A stretch of 64,000 nucleotides of DNA from Streptomyces venezuelae. Lineage in GTDB: Bacteria; Actinomycetota; Actinomycetes; Streptomycetales; Streptomycetaceae. A program made the translations under genes and the position numbers. Positions 12,635 to 20,733 of the stretch are shown here, piece after piece. The notes under the pieces are model-generated. The model did not search any database. It saw only the letters and a list, made by a program, of their open reading frames with translations, and was not told the DNA's origin. The DNA is taken from the NCBI RefSeq assembly GCF_008642375.1, contig NZ_CP029194.1, forward strand, positions 7,682,501-7,746,500, given 5' to 3'. The first letter of the stretch is position 1. Every line of letters starts with the position of its first letter.

Positions 12635-14149
12635 ATGACCGAACAGCCCAGGGCCGTCGACACACCCTCCACCCCGCCGACGACGGCGAGCCCCGCACTG
12701 CGCAAGGCGCTGGACGCGGCCGCCCGCATCCTCGGCGAGGACCGGGTGCTGCGCCCCGGGAGCGACGAGCCGCCGAGCCGGCTCCTCGGCCCCAACGCAA
12801 GCCTCTTCCGCGCCCGCCGGATCGCGGCCGTCCTGCGGCCCGCCACCGTCGGACAGGTCCCCGAGCTCGTCGAACTCTTCACCAGGGAACCCGAGTCGGG
12901 CAGCCTCCATGTCGTCAGCACCGGCCGCAACTGGGGCCTGGGCTCCCGCGAACCGGCCGACGACGACGTCGTCGTCCTCGACCTCGGCGGTCTCGACCGG
13001 GTCCGCGAGCTCGACCTGGAGGCCGGCTGGGCCGTCGTCGAGCCCGGGGTCACCCAGGGCCACCTCTCCCGGCTCCTCGCCCACACCCCGCGGCTCGTCA
13101 ACGTCACGGTCTCCGCCGCCGCCACCAGCGTCCTCGGCAACGCCCTGGACCGCGGCGTCGGCCTGCGCGGCCAGCGCACCGACGACCTCGCGGGCCTGGA
13201 GGTGGTGCTGCCGGACGGCGAGACCGTACGGGTCGGCTGGTGGCCCACGAAGGACCGCACCGCACCGGTCTACCCGCACGGCCTGGGCCCGTCGCCGCTG
13301 CCGCTCTTCGTCCAGTCCTCCCTCGGCGTGGTCACGGCCGCGGTGATCCGGCTGGCCCCCAGGCCCGAGGCCCTGAGCGTGGTCCGGCTCGACTTCCCGC
13401 AGTCCGCGCTGAGCGCGGCGACCGACGCGGTGCGCCGCTGGGTCGCCCAGGGCCTCACACGGGGCGTCCCGAGGATCTACGATCCGGCGGCGGGCCGCTC
13501 GTACGGCGGCTCCGAGGGCGAGTTCCTGGTGCACCTCCCCGTCGACGGCACGGCCGAGGCCGTGGAGGCCCTCACCGGCATCCTGACCGCCGAAGCCCGC
13601 CGCTCGGGCCTGTTCACCCAGGTCACGGCCACCGAGGCCATCGACCCCGGCCACCCGAACCACGAGGTCGCCCGGCTCGTGGAGCGCGGCTACGCCGGCG
13701 ACCCCGACATCGCCGACGTCCTCTTCCGGGCCAAGATGGGCGTGTCCGCGGACCGCGTCGACGCGGAGGCCGGGTTCGTCTTCTTCCTGCCGCTGCTGCC
13801 GTTCACCGGCACCGACGTCTCCCGCGCGGACGGACTGCTGCGGGAAGCGGCCGCCGCGACCGGCACCCGCCTCTCGGCGACACTGCACCTCCTCGGCCCC
13901 GACCTCATCGACTGCGTGGTGGCGATGAAGTTCCCCCGCGAGGGGGACGCGCCCGAGCGGGCCCACCGTGCCCTCGACCTGCTCCACACCTCGTTCGCCG
14001 ACGCCGGCTTCGCGCCGTACCGGCTGGACGTCGACCACTCCCACCGGCGCGACGCCCTCGCCGCCGACCCCGGAGCCCTCGCCCTGACCCGTCGGCTCAA
14101 AGCCGTATTCGACCCCAACAACGCCATCGCGCCGGGACGTTACCGCTGA
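12635..14149 (+). CDS. VAO/PCMH-family FAD-linked oxidase (4-phenol oxidase-like)
   Basis: 504-residue flavoprotein. The PCMH FAD-binding domain (about 50-270) has STGRNWGLGSREP near residue 97 and LEAGWAVVEPGVTQGHLSRLL near 130. A substrate and cap domain follows, and the C-terminus FDPNNAIAPGRY is the classic end of vanillyl-alcohol oxidase, p-cresol methylhydroxylase and eugenol oxidase relatives. These act on para-substituted phenols, which fits a tyrosine-derived substrate. The start follows the serial Shine-Dalgarno-like repeats. Whether FAD is covalently bound cannot be told from the sequence. Confidence 0.85.
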   Translation: MTEQPRAVDTPSTPPTTASPALRKALDAAARILGEDRVLRPGSDEPPSRLLGPNASLFRARRIAAVLRPATVGQVPELVELFTREPESGSLHVVSTGRNWGLGSREPADDDVVVLDLGGLDRVRELDLEAGWAVVEPGVTQGHLSRLLAHTPRLVNVTVSAAATSVLGNALDRGVGLRGQRTDDLAGLEVVLPDGETVRVGWWPTKDRTAPVYPHGLGPSPLPLFVQSSLGVVTAAVIRLAPRPEALSVVRLDFPQSALSAATDAVRRWVAQGLTRGVPRIYDPAAGRSYGGSEGEFLVHLPVDGTAEAVEALTGILTAEARRSGLFTQVTATEAIDPGHPNHEVARLVERGYAGDPDIADVLFRAKMGVSADRVDAEAGFVFFLPLLPFTGTDVSRADGLLREAAAATGTRLSATLHLLGPDLIDCVVAMKFPREGDAPERAHRALDLLHTSFADAGFAPYRLDVDHSHRRDALAADPGALALTRRLKAVFDPNNAIAPGRYR

Positions 14150-14194
14150 CCGCGGAAGCCCACCGGACACCAGTGAGACAGGGGACTACAGCAC

Positions 14195-15406
14195 ATGGTC
14201 ACTTCACAGGAGGTCGCCGCCCGGCGTCCCGAGCCCGCCCGGCCGACCACCCCGGAGGAGCTCCTCAGGCGCGCCGAGGACCTCGTCCCGGTGCTGCGGG
14301 GCCTCTCCGACGACATCGAGCGGGCCCGCAGGCTGCCCGACACCGTCGTGGAGAAGCTGCGCGACGCGGGCGTCTTCCGCATGGGCGTGCCCACCGAACA
14401 GGGCGGCCCGGGCCTCGACTCCGTCCAGCAGACGGAGGTGGTGGAGACCCTCGCCCGCGGCGACGCCTCCGCCGCCTGGTGCGCCATGATCGGCATGGAC
14501 ACACCCCTCTACGCCCAGTTCCTGCCCGAGTCCGTCGCCCGGGAGGAGCTCAGCGACCCCGACGCCATCACCGCCGGACTGATCCTGCCGCTCGGCCGGG
14601 CCGAGCGGGTGCCCGGCGGCTACCGGGTCACCGGACGCTGGGGGTTCGGCAGCGGCATCACCCACGCCGACTGGGTCGTGGCCGGCTGCTTCGTCCACCG
14701 GGACGGGCAGCCCGAGCCCGGACCCGACGGCTCGCCCCGGCACTGGCGCATCATGCTGGCCCGCCGCGACGAGTTCGAGGTCCTCGACACCTGGCACACC
14801 ACCGGCCTCGCCGGCAGCGGCAGCAACGACTACCAGGCGACGGAGCTCTTCGTCCCCGAGGAGCACTCCTTCAGCCTCGGCGCCCCGCGCGTCGAGGGCC
14901 CGCACTCCACGGCGGAGGCGATCCTGCGCAACATGCCCGGCGTGCCGCTCGGCGTGGCCCGGGCCGCGCTCGACCACGTACGGGAACTGGCCGCCGGCCG
15001 CGTCGACCGCGCCGCCGCCACACCCTGGGCCGACACCTACCGCGTACAGATGACCATCGCCGAGGCCGAGATGGAGCTCGGCGCGGCCCGGCACGCCGTC
15101 TACGGCAGCCTGCGCAGGCAGGCGGAGATCCTGGAGAAGGGCGGCGAGATCGGCCGCGACGCCCGGGTGGACACCGTCCTCGCGCGCGTCAACGCCTTCC
15201 GGGTCGCCCGGACCATCGTCACCCGGCTGTACGACCTCGTGGCGACCACCGCCGTCTACCGGCCCTCGCCGCTGGACCGCTGGCTGCGCGACCTGACGAC
15301 GATGCGCCAGCACGTGATCGCACAGGACCAGGTGCTCCAGTCGGCCGGCGCGCACCTGCTCGGCGGCACCCCGTCCAACCCCTTCAGCCTGGGCATCGTG
15401 GCATGA
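14195..15406 (+). CDS. Group D flavin monooxygenase (acyl-CoA dehydrogenase fold)
   Basis: 403 residues with the acyl-CoA dehydrogenase fold, of the HpaB/HsaA two-component oxygenase kind. Typical segments are LRDAGVFRMGVPTEQGG near 55, ARGDASAAWCAMIG near 88, VTGRWGFGSGITHADW near 145, and DTWHTTGLAGSGSNDY near 195. The last is usual for oxygenases and N-hydroxylases such as VlmH or nitrososynthases, not for true dehydrogenases. It lacks the catalytic Glu context of CoA dehydrogenases. Reduced flavin would come from the adjacent reductases. Substrate may be a phenol or an amine; undecided. Its stop overlaps the next start (ATGA). Confidence 0.82.
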   Translation: MVTSQEVAARRPEPARPTTPEELLRRAEDLVPVLRGLSDDIERARRLPDTVVEKLRDAGVFRMGVPTEQGGPGLDSVQQTEVVETLARGDASAAWCAMIGMDTPLYAQFLPESVAREELSDPDAITAGLILPLGRAERVPGGYRVTGRWGFGSGITHADWVVAGCFVHRDGQPEPGPDGSPRHWRIMLARRDEFEVLDTWHTTGLAGSGSNDYQATELFVPEEHSFSLGAPRVEGPHSTAEAILRNMPGVPLGVARAALDHVRELAAGRVDRAAATPWADTYRVQMTIAEAEMELGAARHAVYGSLRRQAEILEKGGEIGRDARVDTVLARVNAFRVARTIVTRLYDLVATTAVYRPSPLDRWLRDLTTMRQHVIAQDQVLQSAGAHLLGGTPSNPFSLGIVA

Positions 15407-17043
15407 GCGGACACCCGCGCGCGGACCGGGCCGAGCTGAGCGGAGGGCCGCTGCCGGCGCCGTCGGCCGGCACGCTCGGCGAGGCGCTGCGGCGTGCCGC
15501 ACGCGGTCCGCACGGTGTCGTCGTGATCGACGGTACGGGCACGCCCGCCCACAGGTCGTACGCCGAGCTGTACGCGGACGCGGCACGGACGGCGGCGGAC
15601 CTCGCCGCCGCGGGTGCGCGGCCCGGCGCGCGGGTGATCCTGCGCACGAACCGCACCGGCGACCTGCTCACCGCCTTCTGGGCGTGCGTGCTCGGCGGGC
15701 TCGTCCCGCTGCCCGTGTCGTACGGCTCCGGCGCCGACGGGCTCGCCGAGGCGGCCGAGGCCGTCGGGGAGGCGTGGCTGCTCGGTGACGAGCCGCCCGG
15801 CCCGCGCCCGCGGGGGCTGCGCCCGCTCTACAAGGGGCCCCGTCCGTCCACCGGATCCCGTGAGCCGGTCGCGGCGCGGCCCGACGATCCGGCGGTCCTC
15901 ACCCTGACCTCGGGCAGCGGCGGCCGACCCAAGGCCGTACCGCTGACCCACCGCCAGGTGCTCGCCAGGGCCCACGGCACCGCGCTCGTGCGGGGCCTCG
16001 GCCCGGACACCCGCAGCCTCAACCGGATGCCGCTCGACCATGTCAGCGGGATCGTCATGTTCCACGTACGGGACGTCTACCTCGGCTGCCACCAGGTGCA
16101 CGCCGACGCCGCCTGGGTCCGCGCCGACCCGCTGCGCTGGCTCGACGTGGCCGAGGCCGAGCGGATCGACACGACCTGGGCGCCCAACCGCGTCCTCGCG
16201 CTCCTCGTCGACCGGCTCGCCGAAGTACCCGACCGGTCCTGGGACCTGAGCCGCCTGCGGTACGTGATGAACGGCGGCGAGGCGGTGAAGGACCGTGTCG
16301 TACGGCGGTTCGTCGAGTCGCTCGCCCCCCACGGGCTGCCGGCCACCGCCGTGCACCCCGGGTGGGGCATGCCGGAGACGGCCTCCGGTGTCGTCGACGG
16401 CGTCTTCCGCCCCGCCGACGGACCGCCCCGCCGCCACGTACCGGTGGGGACGCCGCAGCCCGGCGTGTCCGTACGGGTCGTGGACGAGGCGGGCCGGGTG
16501 GTGCCGGCCGGGGTCGTGGGCCGGCTCCAGATCACCGGGGAACCGGTCGCGGCCACGTACCTCGTGGGCGGGGAGGCGCGCCCGGCCCCGCTCTCGGCCG
16601 ACGGCTGGCTCGTCACCGACGACCTGGCCTTCGTGGCGGACGGCGAACTCACCGTCACCGGCCGGGCCGACGGCCTCGTCGAGACCGTCGGCGGACGGTG
16701 GCACGGCCACGAGATCGAGGACGCCGTCGAGGAACTCCCGTGCGTGCTCCCGTCCTTCACCGTCGCCCGCCGGCTCGCCGCGGCCAGCGAGGAAGCCGCC
16801 GCCACCGGCCCCGCCGGGCTCGCGGTGCTCTTCCGGCCCCGGCCGGGGGTCTCGCCGGACGAGGCGGCGGAGCGGGTACGCGAGCGGGTGCGACGGCGCT
16901 TCGGGGCCGACCCGGTGCACGTCGAGGTCCTGAGCGCGGACGAGGCGCCCAGGACCCCCACCGGAAAGCTCCGGCTCCCGGCCTTCGCCTCCGCTCGGCA
17001 CGGCACAGCGGGCGGCGCACGTTCCCCCCACCGAGAGGCCTGA
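15403..17043 (+). CDS. Acyl-AMP ligase (FAAL/acyl-CoA synthetase-like)
   Basis: 546-residue adenylate-forming enzyme. The P-loop is altered to LTLTSGSGGRPKAVPLTH (usual TSGTTGxPKG). RMPLDHVSGIVMF, VMNGGEAVK, HPGWGMPETASG, GWLVTDDLAFV and RADGLVETVGG follow in order. PRTPTGKLRLPAF supplies the catalytic Lys near the C-terminus. Domain order and motifs fit fatty acyl-AMP ligases or carboxylate-activating ligases. There is no carrier-protein or condensation domain here or in the neighbours, so the acyl acceptor (amine, CoA or a remote carrier) is unknown. It is translationally coupled to the group D monooxygenase. Confidence 0.87.
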   Translation: MSGHPRADRAELSGGPLPAPSAGTLGEALRRAARGPHGVVVIDGTGTPAHRSYAELYADAARTAADLAAAGARPGARVILRTNRTGDLLTAFWACVLGGLVPLPVSYGSGADGLAEAAEAVGEAWLLGDEPPGPRPRGLRPLYKGPRPSTGSREPVAARPDDPAVLTLTSGSGGRPKAVPLTHRQVLARAHGTALVRGLGPDTRSLNRMPLDHVSGIVMFHVRDVYLGCHQVHADAAWVRADPLRWLDVAEAERIDTTWAPNRVLALLVDRLAEVPDRSWDLSRLRYVMNGGEAVKDRVVRRFVESLAPHGLPATAVHPGWGMPETASGVVDGVFRPADGPPRRHVPVGTPQPGVSVRVVDEAGRVVPAGVVGRLQITGEPVAATYLVGGEARPAPLSADGWLVTDDLAFVADGELTVTGRADGLVETVGGRWHGHEIEDAVEELPCVLPSFTVARRLAAASEEAAATGPAGLAVLFRPRPGVSPDEAAERVRERVRRRFGADPVHVEVLSADEAPRTPTGKLRLPAFASARHGTAGGARSPHREA

Positions 17044-17044
17044 C

Positions 17045-17536
17045 ATGTCCCTGGACCTGACCGCGACCATGCGCACCTTCGCCACCGGCATCTGCGTCGT
17101 GACCACCTACGAGGAGGAGGGGGACCGGCGGCGCCACGACGCCGTGGCCGTCCGTTCCTTCACCTCCGTCTCCCTGGACCCACCGCTCGTCTCCCTCGCC
17201 GTCCCCCGCGACTCCGAGGTCCTCGCGACCCTGCTCACGGCCAAGGTCTGGGCGGTGTCGATCCTCGACGTCGCCGGCATCGACATGGCCGAGGCCCTGG
17301 ACGGCGACCGGGAGACCCGGGCCCGGGCCCTGCTCACCTGCACGGCCATACCCGGGGAGCGCACCGGGGCGCTGGTCCTCGACGCACCCGGCTGGCTCGA
17401 GTGCACCCTGTACGACCGCCACGACACCGGCGACCACACGGTCCTGATCGGGGAGGTGCTGGCCACCGGCGGCCGGTACCGGCGGCCCCCGCTCGTGTTC
17501 GTCAACGGCGGCCCGCGCGCGCTCTCCGAAGCCTGA
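17045..17536 (+). CDS. Flavin reductase 2 (HpaC/StyB-type)
   Basis: 163-residue split-barrel flavin reductase, clearly paralogous to the first one in this operon: MRTFATGICVVTTY, VAVRSFTSVSLDPPLVSLAV, VWAVSILDVAG and DHTVLIGEVLATGG align with its counterpart. It starts 1 bp after the ligase stop. Two reductases for at least three predicted reduced-flavin oxygenases suggest separate FMN and FAD specificity or separate partners. Confidence 0.88.
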   Translation: MSLDLTATMRTFATGICVVTTYEEEGDRRRHDAVAVRSFTSVSLDPPLVSLAVPRDSEVLATLLTAKVWAVSILDVAGIDMAEALDGDRETRARALLTCTAIPGERTGALVLDAPGWLECTLYDRHDTGDHTVLIGEVLATGGRYRRPPLVFVNGGPRALSEA

Positions 17537-17611
17537 CCCGGCCCCGGCCCCCGCTCCCGCCGGCCGTCCCGCCCGCCCGACCGCATCCACCCCGAACTCC
17601 CAGGAGAAACA

Positions 17612-18592
17612 GTGAAATTCGGCATCTGGCTCGACTTCCGCAACCCGGCCGGACGGCGGCCCTGGACCGACGTCTACGAGGAGACGCTGTCGCTGGCCAC
17701 CGACGCCGAGACCCTCGGGTTCGAGTCCGTCTGGCTGTCCGAGCACCACCTCACCGACGACGGCTACCTGCCGTCCCTGTTCCCCGCGCTCGCCGCGATC
17801 GCCGCCCGCACGAGCCGGGTCCGGCTCGGCACCGCCATGGTCCTCGCCGGCCTCACCCATCCGCTGCGGCTCGCCGAGGACGCGGCCGTCACCGACCTGC
17901 TCTCCGGCGGCCGGCTGGAGCTCGGCATCGCCCCCGGCTACCGGGAGAAGGAGTTCGAGGCCCTCGGCCTCGACCGGGCCAGGCGGGGCGCGCGTACCGA
18001 GGAGACCGTGGAGATCCTCCGCCGTGCCTGGACCGGTGAACCGTTCTCGTACGCCGGGAACCACTTCGCCTTCGACGACGTGGTCGTCACCCCCGTCCCG
18101 CAGAGCCCGCCGCCCGTGTGGATCGGCGGCGGCAGCGAGGCCGCGGCGCGGCGGGCGGGCCGCCACGGGCTGCGCTTCCTGCCCGACCTCGGCACCCCGC
18201 CGGAGATCCTCGACCTGTACCGGCGCACCCTCGCCGAGCACGGGCACGACCCGGCCGCCTTCGCCCTCACGGCCATCGTCACCCCGGGCGTCTACGTGTG
18301 CGAGGACGCCGAGGAGGGCTGGCAGGAGATCAGGGAGCACTACTGGTACCTGCTGAACAAGTTCCAGGAGTGGTTCGGCAACCCCGGGCTGCCGTCCGTG
18401 GACGACCTGCCGCGCGAACTGTTCCTGGTGGGCCCGCCGGACGTGGTCGCCGAGGGGCTGCGCGACCGGATCAAGCCGCTGGGCGACGTCGAGCGCGTCA
18501 TCTTCTTCGGCCGTGCGCCGGGGCTGCCCGCCGACCGGGCCCGCCGCTCCCTCGAACTGTTCTCCGAGCACGTCCTGCCGCAGTTCGCCTGA
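17612..18592 (+). CDS. Luciferase-like (LLM class) flavin-dependent oxidoreductase 2
   Basis: 326-residue member of the bacterial luciferase superfamily. MKFGIWLDFRNPAG at the start, GFESVWLSEHHLTDDGYLPS near residue 38, SRVRLGTAMVLAGLTHPLRLAED near 70, GGRLELGIAPGY near 100, and PPPVWIGGGSEAAARRAGRHG near 165 are typical of FMNH2-dependent alkane-type or F420-dependent LLM enzymes. The GTG at 17612 follows AGGAGAAACA. It is in line with the reductases, so FMNH2 use is likely. It is not closely similar to the 360-residue LLM protein at the left edge. Confidence 0.87.
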   Translation: MKFGIWLDFRNPAGRRPWTDVYEETLSLATDAETLGFESVWLSEHHLTDDGYLPSLFPALAAIAARTSRVRLGTAMVLAGLTHPLRLAEDAAVTDLLSGGRLELGIAPGYREKEFEALGLDRARRGARTEETVEILRRAWTGEPFSYAGNHFAFDDVVVTPVPQSPPPVWIGGGSEAAARRAGRHGLRFLPDLGTPPEILDLYRRTLAEHGHDPAAFALTAIVTPGVYVCEDAEEGWQEIREHYWYLLNKFQEWFGNPGLPSVDDLPRELFLVGPPDVVAEGLRDRIKPLGDVERVIFFGRAPGLPADRARRSLELFSEHVLPQFA

Positions 18593-18661
18593 CAGTCCGC
18601 CCGAGCGCGCCGGCCGACGGCCGCTCCCGCGCGCCCGACCCCAGAAGGAGCAAGGAGCACC

Positions 18662-19882
18662 ATGTCAGACATCGCCATCGTCGGCGCAGGCATCTCGGGC
18701 CTGCACCTCGCCCTGCGACTCCAGCAGGCGGGAGTGGCCACGACGGTCTACGCCGAGCGCAGCACCGAGGACCTCGCGGCGGGGCGCCCGCTGAGCCTCC
18801 CCGTCCGCTTCGGGCGGACCCGCGACCGGGAGCGCGAACTGGGCGTCTCGCACTGGGAGGGGGGCGACCACGACACCCTCGGCGTCCGCCTCGTGGCGCG
18901 CGGGGCGGGGATCGGCTTCCTCGGCCGCCTCGACGCCCCCGCGAGCGGCGTCGACCTGCGCCTCTACCTGCCCACGCTCACCGCCGACTACCTGGAGCGC
19001 GGCGGCAAGGTGGTCGTGCTGCGGCCCGACGCCGCCGAGATCGAGCGGATCTCCCGCGACCACGACCTGGTCGTGGTGGCGACCGGGCGGGCCGCCACCA
19101 CCGGCCTGTTCCCGCGCGACCCGGAGCGCTCGCCGTACACGGCGCCCCAGCGCGTCCTCACCGCCGGCCTCTTCCACGGCATCGCGCCCGTCGACCCTGG
19201 CCACATCCACTTCCAGGTCTCCGAGGCGGGCGAGATCTTCTCCACCCGCATCCTGACCGCCGAAGGACCCGTGCACGGCATCGTCGTGGAGGGCCATCCG
19301 GGCGGAGCCCTGGAGCAGCTCGCCTCCTACGACCACGCCGAGGACCCCGCCGGCTTCGAGAAGACCCTCCTGTCGCTCGTCGCCGAGTACGCGCCGGACC
19401 TGCGCGAGCGCATCTCCGACCGGGAGTTCGGGATCCGCCGCCCCGGCGACGTGATCCAGGGCGGCCTCACCCCGGTGGTGCGCCGCGGCTGGGCCGCGCT
19501 CGACTCCGGCAGGATCGCGCTGGCCCTCGGGGACGCCTGGATCGTCAACGACCCGCTCGCCGGGCAGGGCGCCAACCTCGGCTCCCGCATCGCCTTCGAG
19601 ATCGCCGAACTCATCGTCGCCGGCGGACCGTTCGACGAGGCCTTCGCCGAGCGGGCGGCCGAGCGCCTGTGGCGGATCGCCGAACCGGTCGTCGCCTGGT
19701 CGAACCTGAACGTCGCGCCTCCGGTCGAGCACCTGGGCGGGATCTTCGTGACCGCCACGGACGACCAGCGCGTCGCCGACGCGTTCGTCGCCAACTTCAA
19801 CCACCCGGCCGACATGTGGGAGGCCGTCAGGACACCGGACGCCACGCGGGCCTGGCTGGACAGGATCACCGGGGCCGGGTGA
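18662..19882 (+). CDS. StyA-like FAD-dependent monooxygenase (styrene/indole type)
   Basis: 406-residue group E-like flavoprotein monooxygenase. The N-terminal FAD Rossmann motif is IAIVGAGISGLHLALRL. LPVRFGRTRDRE, LRLYLPTLTADYLERGG, LVVVATGRAATTGLFPRD, and GDAWIVNDPLAGQGANLGSRIAFEI near residue 295 follow, as in styrene and indole monooxygenase oxygenase subunits. Such enzymes take FADH2 from a separate StyB-type reductase, two of which are in this operon. It is the last gene of the rightward operon, preceded by AAGGAGCAAGGAGCACC and followed by a strong terminator. Confidence 0.88.
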   Translation: MSDIAIVGAGISGLHLALRLQQAGVATTVYAERSTEDLAAGRPLSLPVRFGRTRDRERELGVSHWEGGDHDTLGVRLVARGAGIGFLGRLDAPASGVDLRLYLPTLTADYLERGGKVVVLRPDAAEIERISRDHDLVVVATGRAATTGLFPRDPERSPYTAPQRVLTAGLFHGIAPVDPGHIHFQVSEAGEIFSTRILTAEGPVHGIVVEGHPGGALEQLASYDHAEDPAGFEKTLLSLVAEYAPDLRERISDREFGIRRPGDVIQGGLTPVVRRGWAALDSGRIALALGDAWIVNDPLAGQGANLGSRIAFEIAELIVAGGPFDEAFAERAAERLWRIAEPVVAWSNLNVAPPVEHLGGIFVTATDDQRVADAFVANFNHPADMWEAVRTPDATRAWLDRITGAG

Positions 19883-19901
19883 CGGAAGACCGTCCGGCGG
19901 A

Positions 19902-19936
19902 GGGAAGCGCGCACGGCCGGGCCGTGCGCGCTTCCC
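19902..19936. terminator. Bidirectional terminator between flavoenzyme operon and TetR gene
   Basis: Perfect 16-bp stem (19902-19917 with 19921-19936) and 3-nt loop, between the convergent StyA-like and TetR genes. Confidence 0.85.
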
Positions 19937-19950
19937 TTCGTCCTTCCGCG

Positions 19951-20568
19951 TTACGCGGCGACCAGCGGGCCCGTCCGGGGGCTCCAGACGGACATCGCCA
20001 TGTCCACCAGCTCGTGCAGTTGCGCGCGTTCGGCCCCGTCCCGCGCCTGCAGCGAGAGGCCGTTGAGGAACGTGGTGTAGAAGGCGGCGATCCGGTCGGT
20101 GTCCGTGCCCTCGGCGAGCTCCCCGCCCGCCACGGCGGCGTCCAGCCGGGACATGAGGGTGGACTTGGTCCGGGCCCGGCAGCGCAGCGCGAAGTCCCGC
20201 ACGGATTCGTGGTCCGTGGTGCAGCTGCTCGCGGCGTGCACGATCATGCAGCCGCGCGGCCGGTCGGCGGCGGTGAAGCGGTCGACGCTTCCGTGCAGGA
20301 GCGCGGCGACGGCTTCGCGCACGGTCGGGGCCTCGTCCATGGCGCGGCGCGAGGACTCCGCCTCGGTGCGCTCGTAGAGCTCGATGGCCTCGCGGAACAA
20401 CTGCTCCTTGTTCTTGAAGGCGGCGTACAGGCTGGGCGGGTTGATGCCCATCGCGGCGCTCAGGTCGGTGGTCGACGTGGTGGCGTACCCGCGTTCCCAG
20501 AAGACGAGCATCGCCGTGTGCAGTGCGGCGTCCCGGTCGAAGCTGCGGGGGCGTCCGGTGCGGGCCAC
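19951..20568 (-). CDS. TetR-family repressor next to an MFS exporter
   Basis: 205 residues. The N-terminal TetR helix-turn-helix (about 10-56) reads ALHTAMLVFWERGYATTSTTDLSAAMGINPPSLYAAFKNKEQLF in segments. The C-terminal ligand domain has RPRGCMIVHAASS near 105, a TetR_C motif common in repressors of exporters and oxidoreductases. The GTG at 20568 follows AAGGAGGACAT. It is divergent from the MFS gene, with a 24-bp inverted repeat between them, so it probably represses that exporter and itself and is released by the exported compound. Confidence 0.9.
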   Translation of the reverse strand: MARTGRPRSFDRDAALHTAMLVFWERGYATTSTTDLSAAMGINPPSLYAAFKNKEQLFREAIELYERTEAESSRRAMDEAPTVREAVAALLHGSVDRFTAADRPRGCMIVHAASSCTTDHESVRDFALRCRARTKSTLMSRLDAAVAGGELAEGTDTDRIAAFYTTFLNGLSLQARDGAERAQLHELVDMAMSVWSPRTGPLVAA

Positions 20569-20606
20569 ATGTCCTCCTTGACGGCCGATCAGCCGGTCGA
20601 TAGCCT

Positions 20607-20630
20607 CTTCTGTAGAGGTTAGTACAGAAG
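20607..20630. promoter_or_regulatory. Likely TetR operator in the tetR/MFS divergent promoter
   Basis: Inverted repeat CTTCTGTA (20607-20614) and TACAGAAG (20623-20630) around an 8-bp spacer. The size and position are typical of TetR operators, 38 bp upstream of the repressor start and about 100 bp upstream of the exporter. Confidence 0.7.
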
Positions 20631-20733
20631 TGGTGTTGTCCGCTGCCCCCGGTACGGGAAATACGCGGTCACTCCGTCCTGCCCTCGTCCTTCCCCTCGA
20701 CTCTACGGTCGGTCCGACAAGGAGATCCAGTTC

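Noticed and set aside
14195..15406. Ordinary acyl-CoA dehydrogenase of fatty acid degradation
   Set aside because: The motifs (DTWHTTGLAGSGSNDY and ARGDASAAW) and the adjacent flavin reductases fit a group D monooxygenase better.
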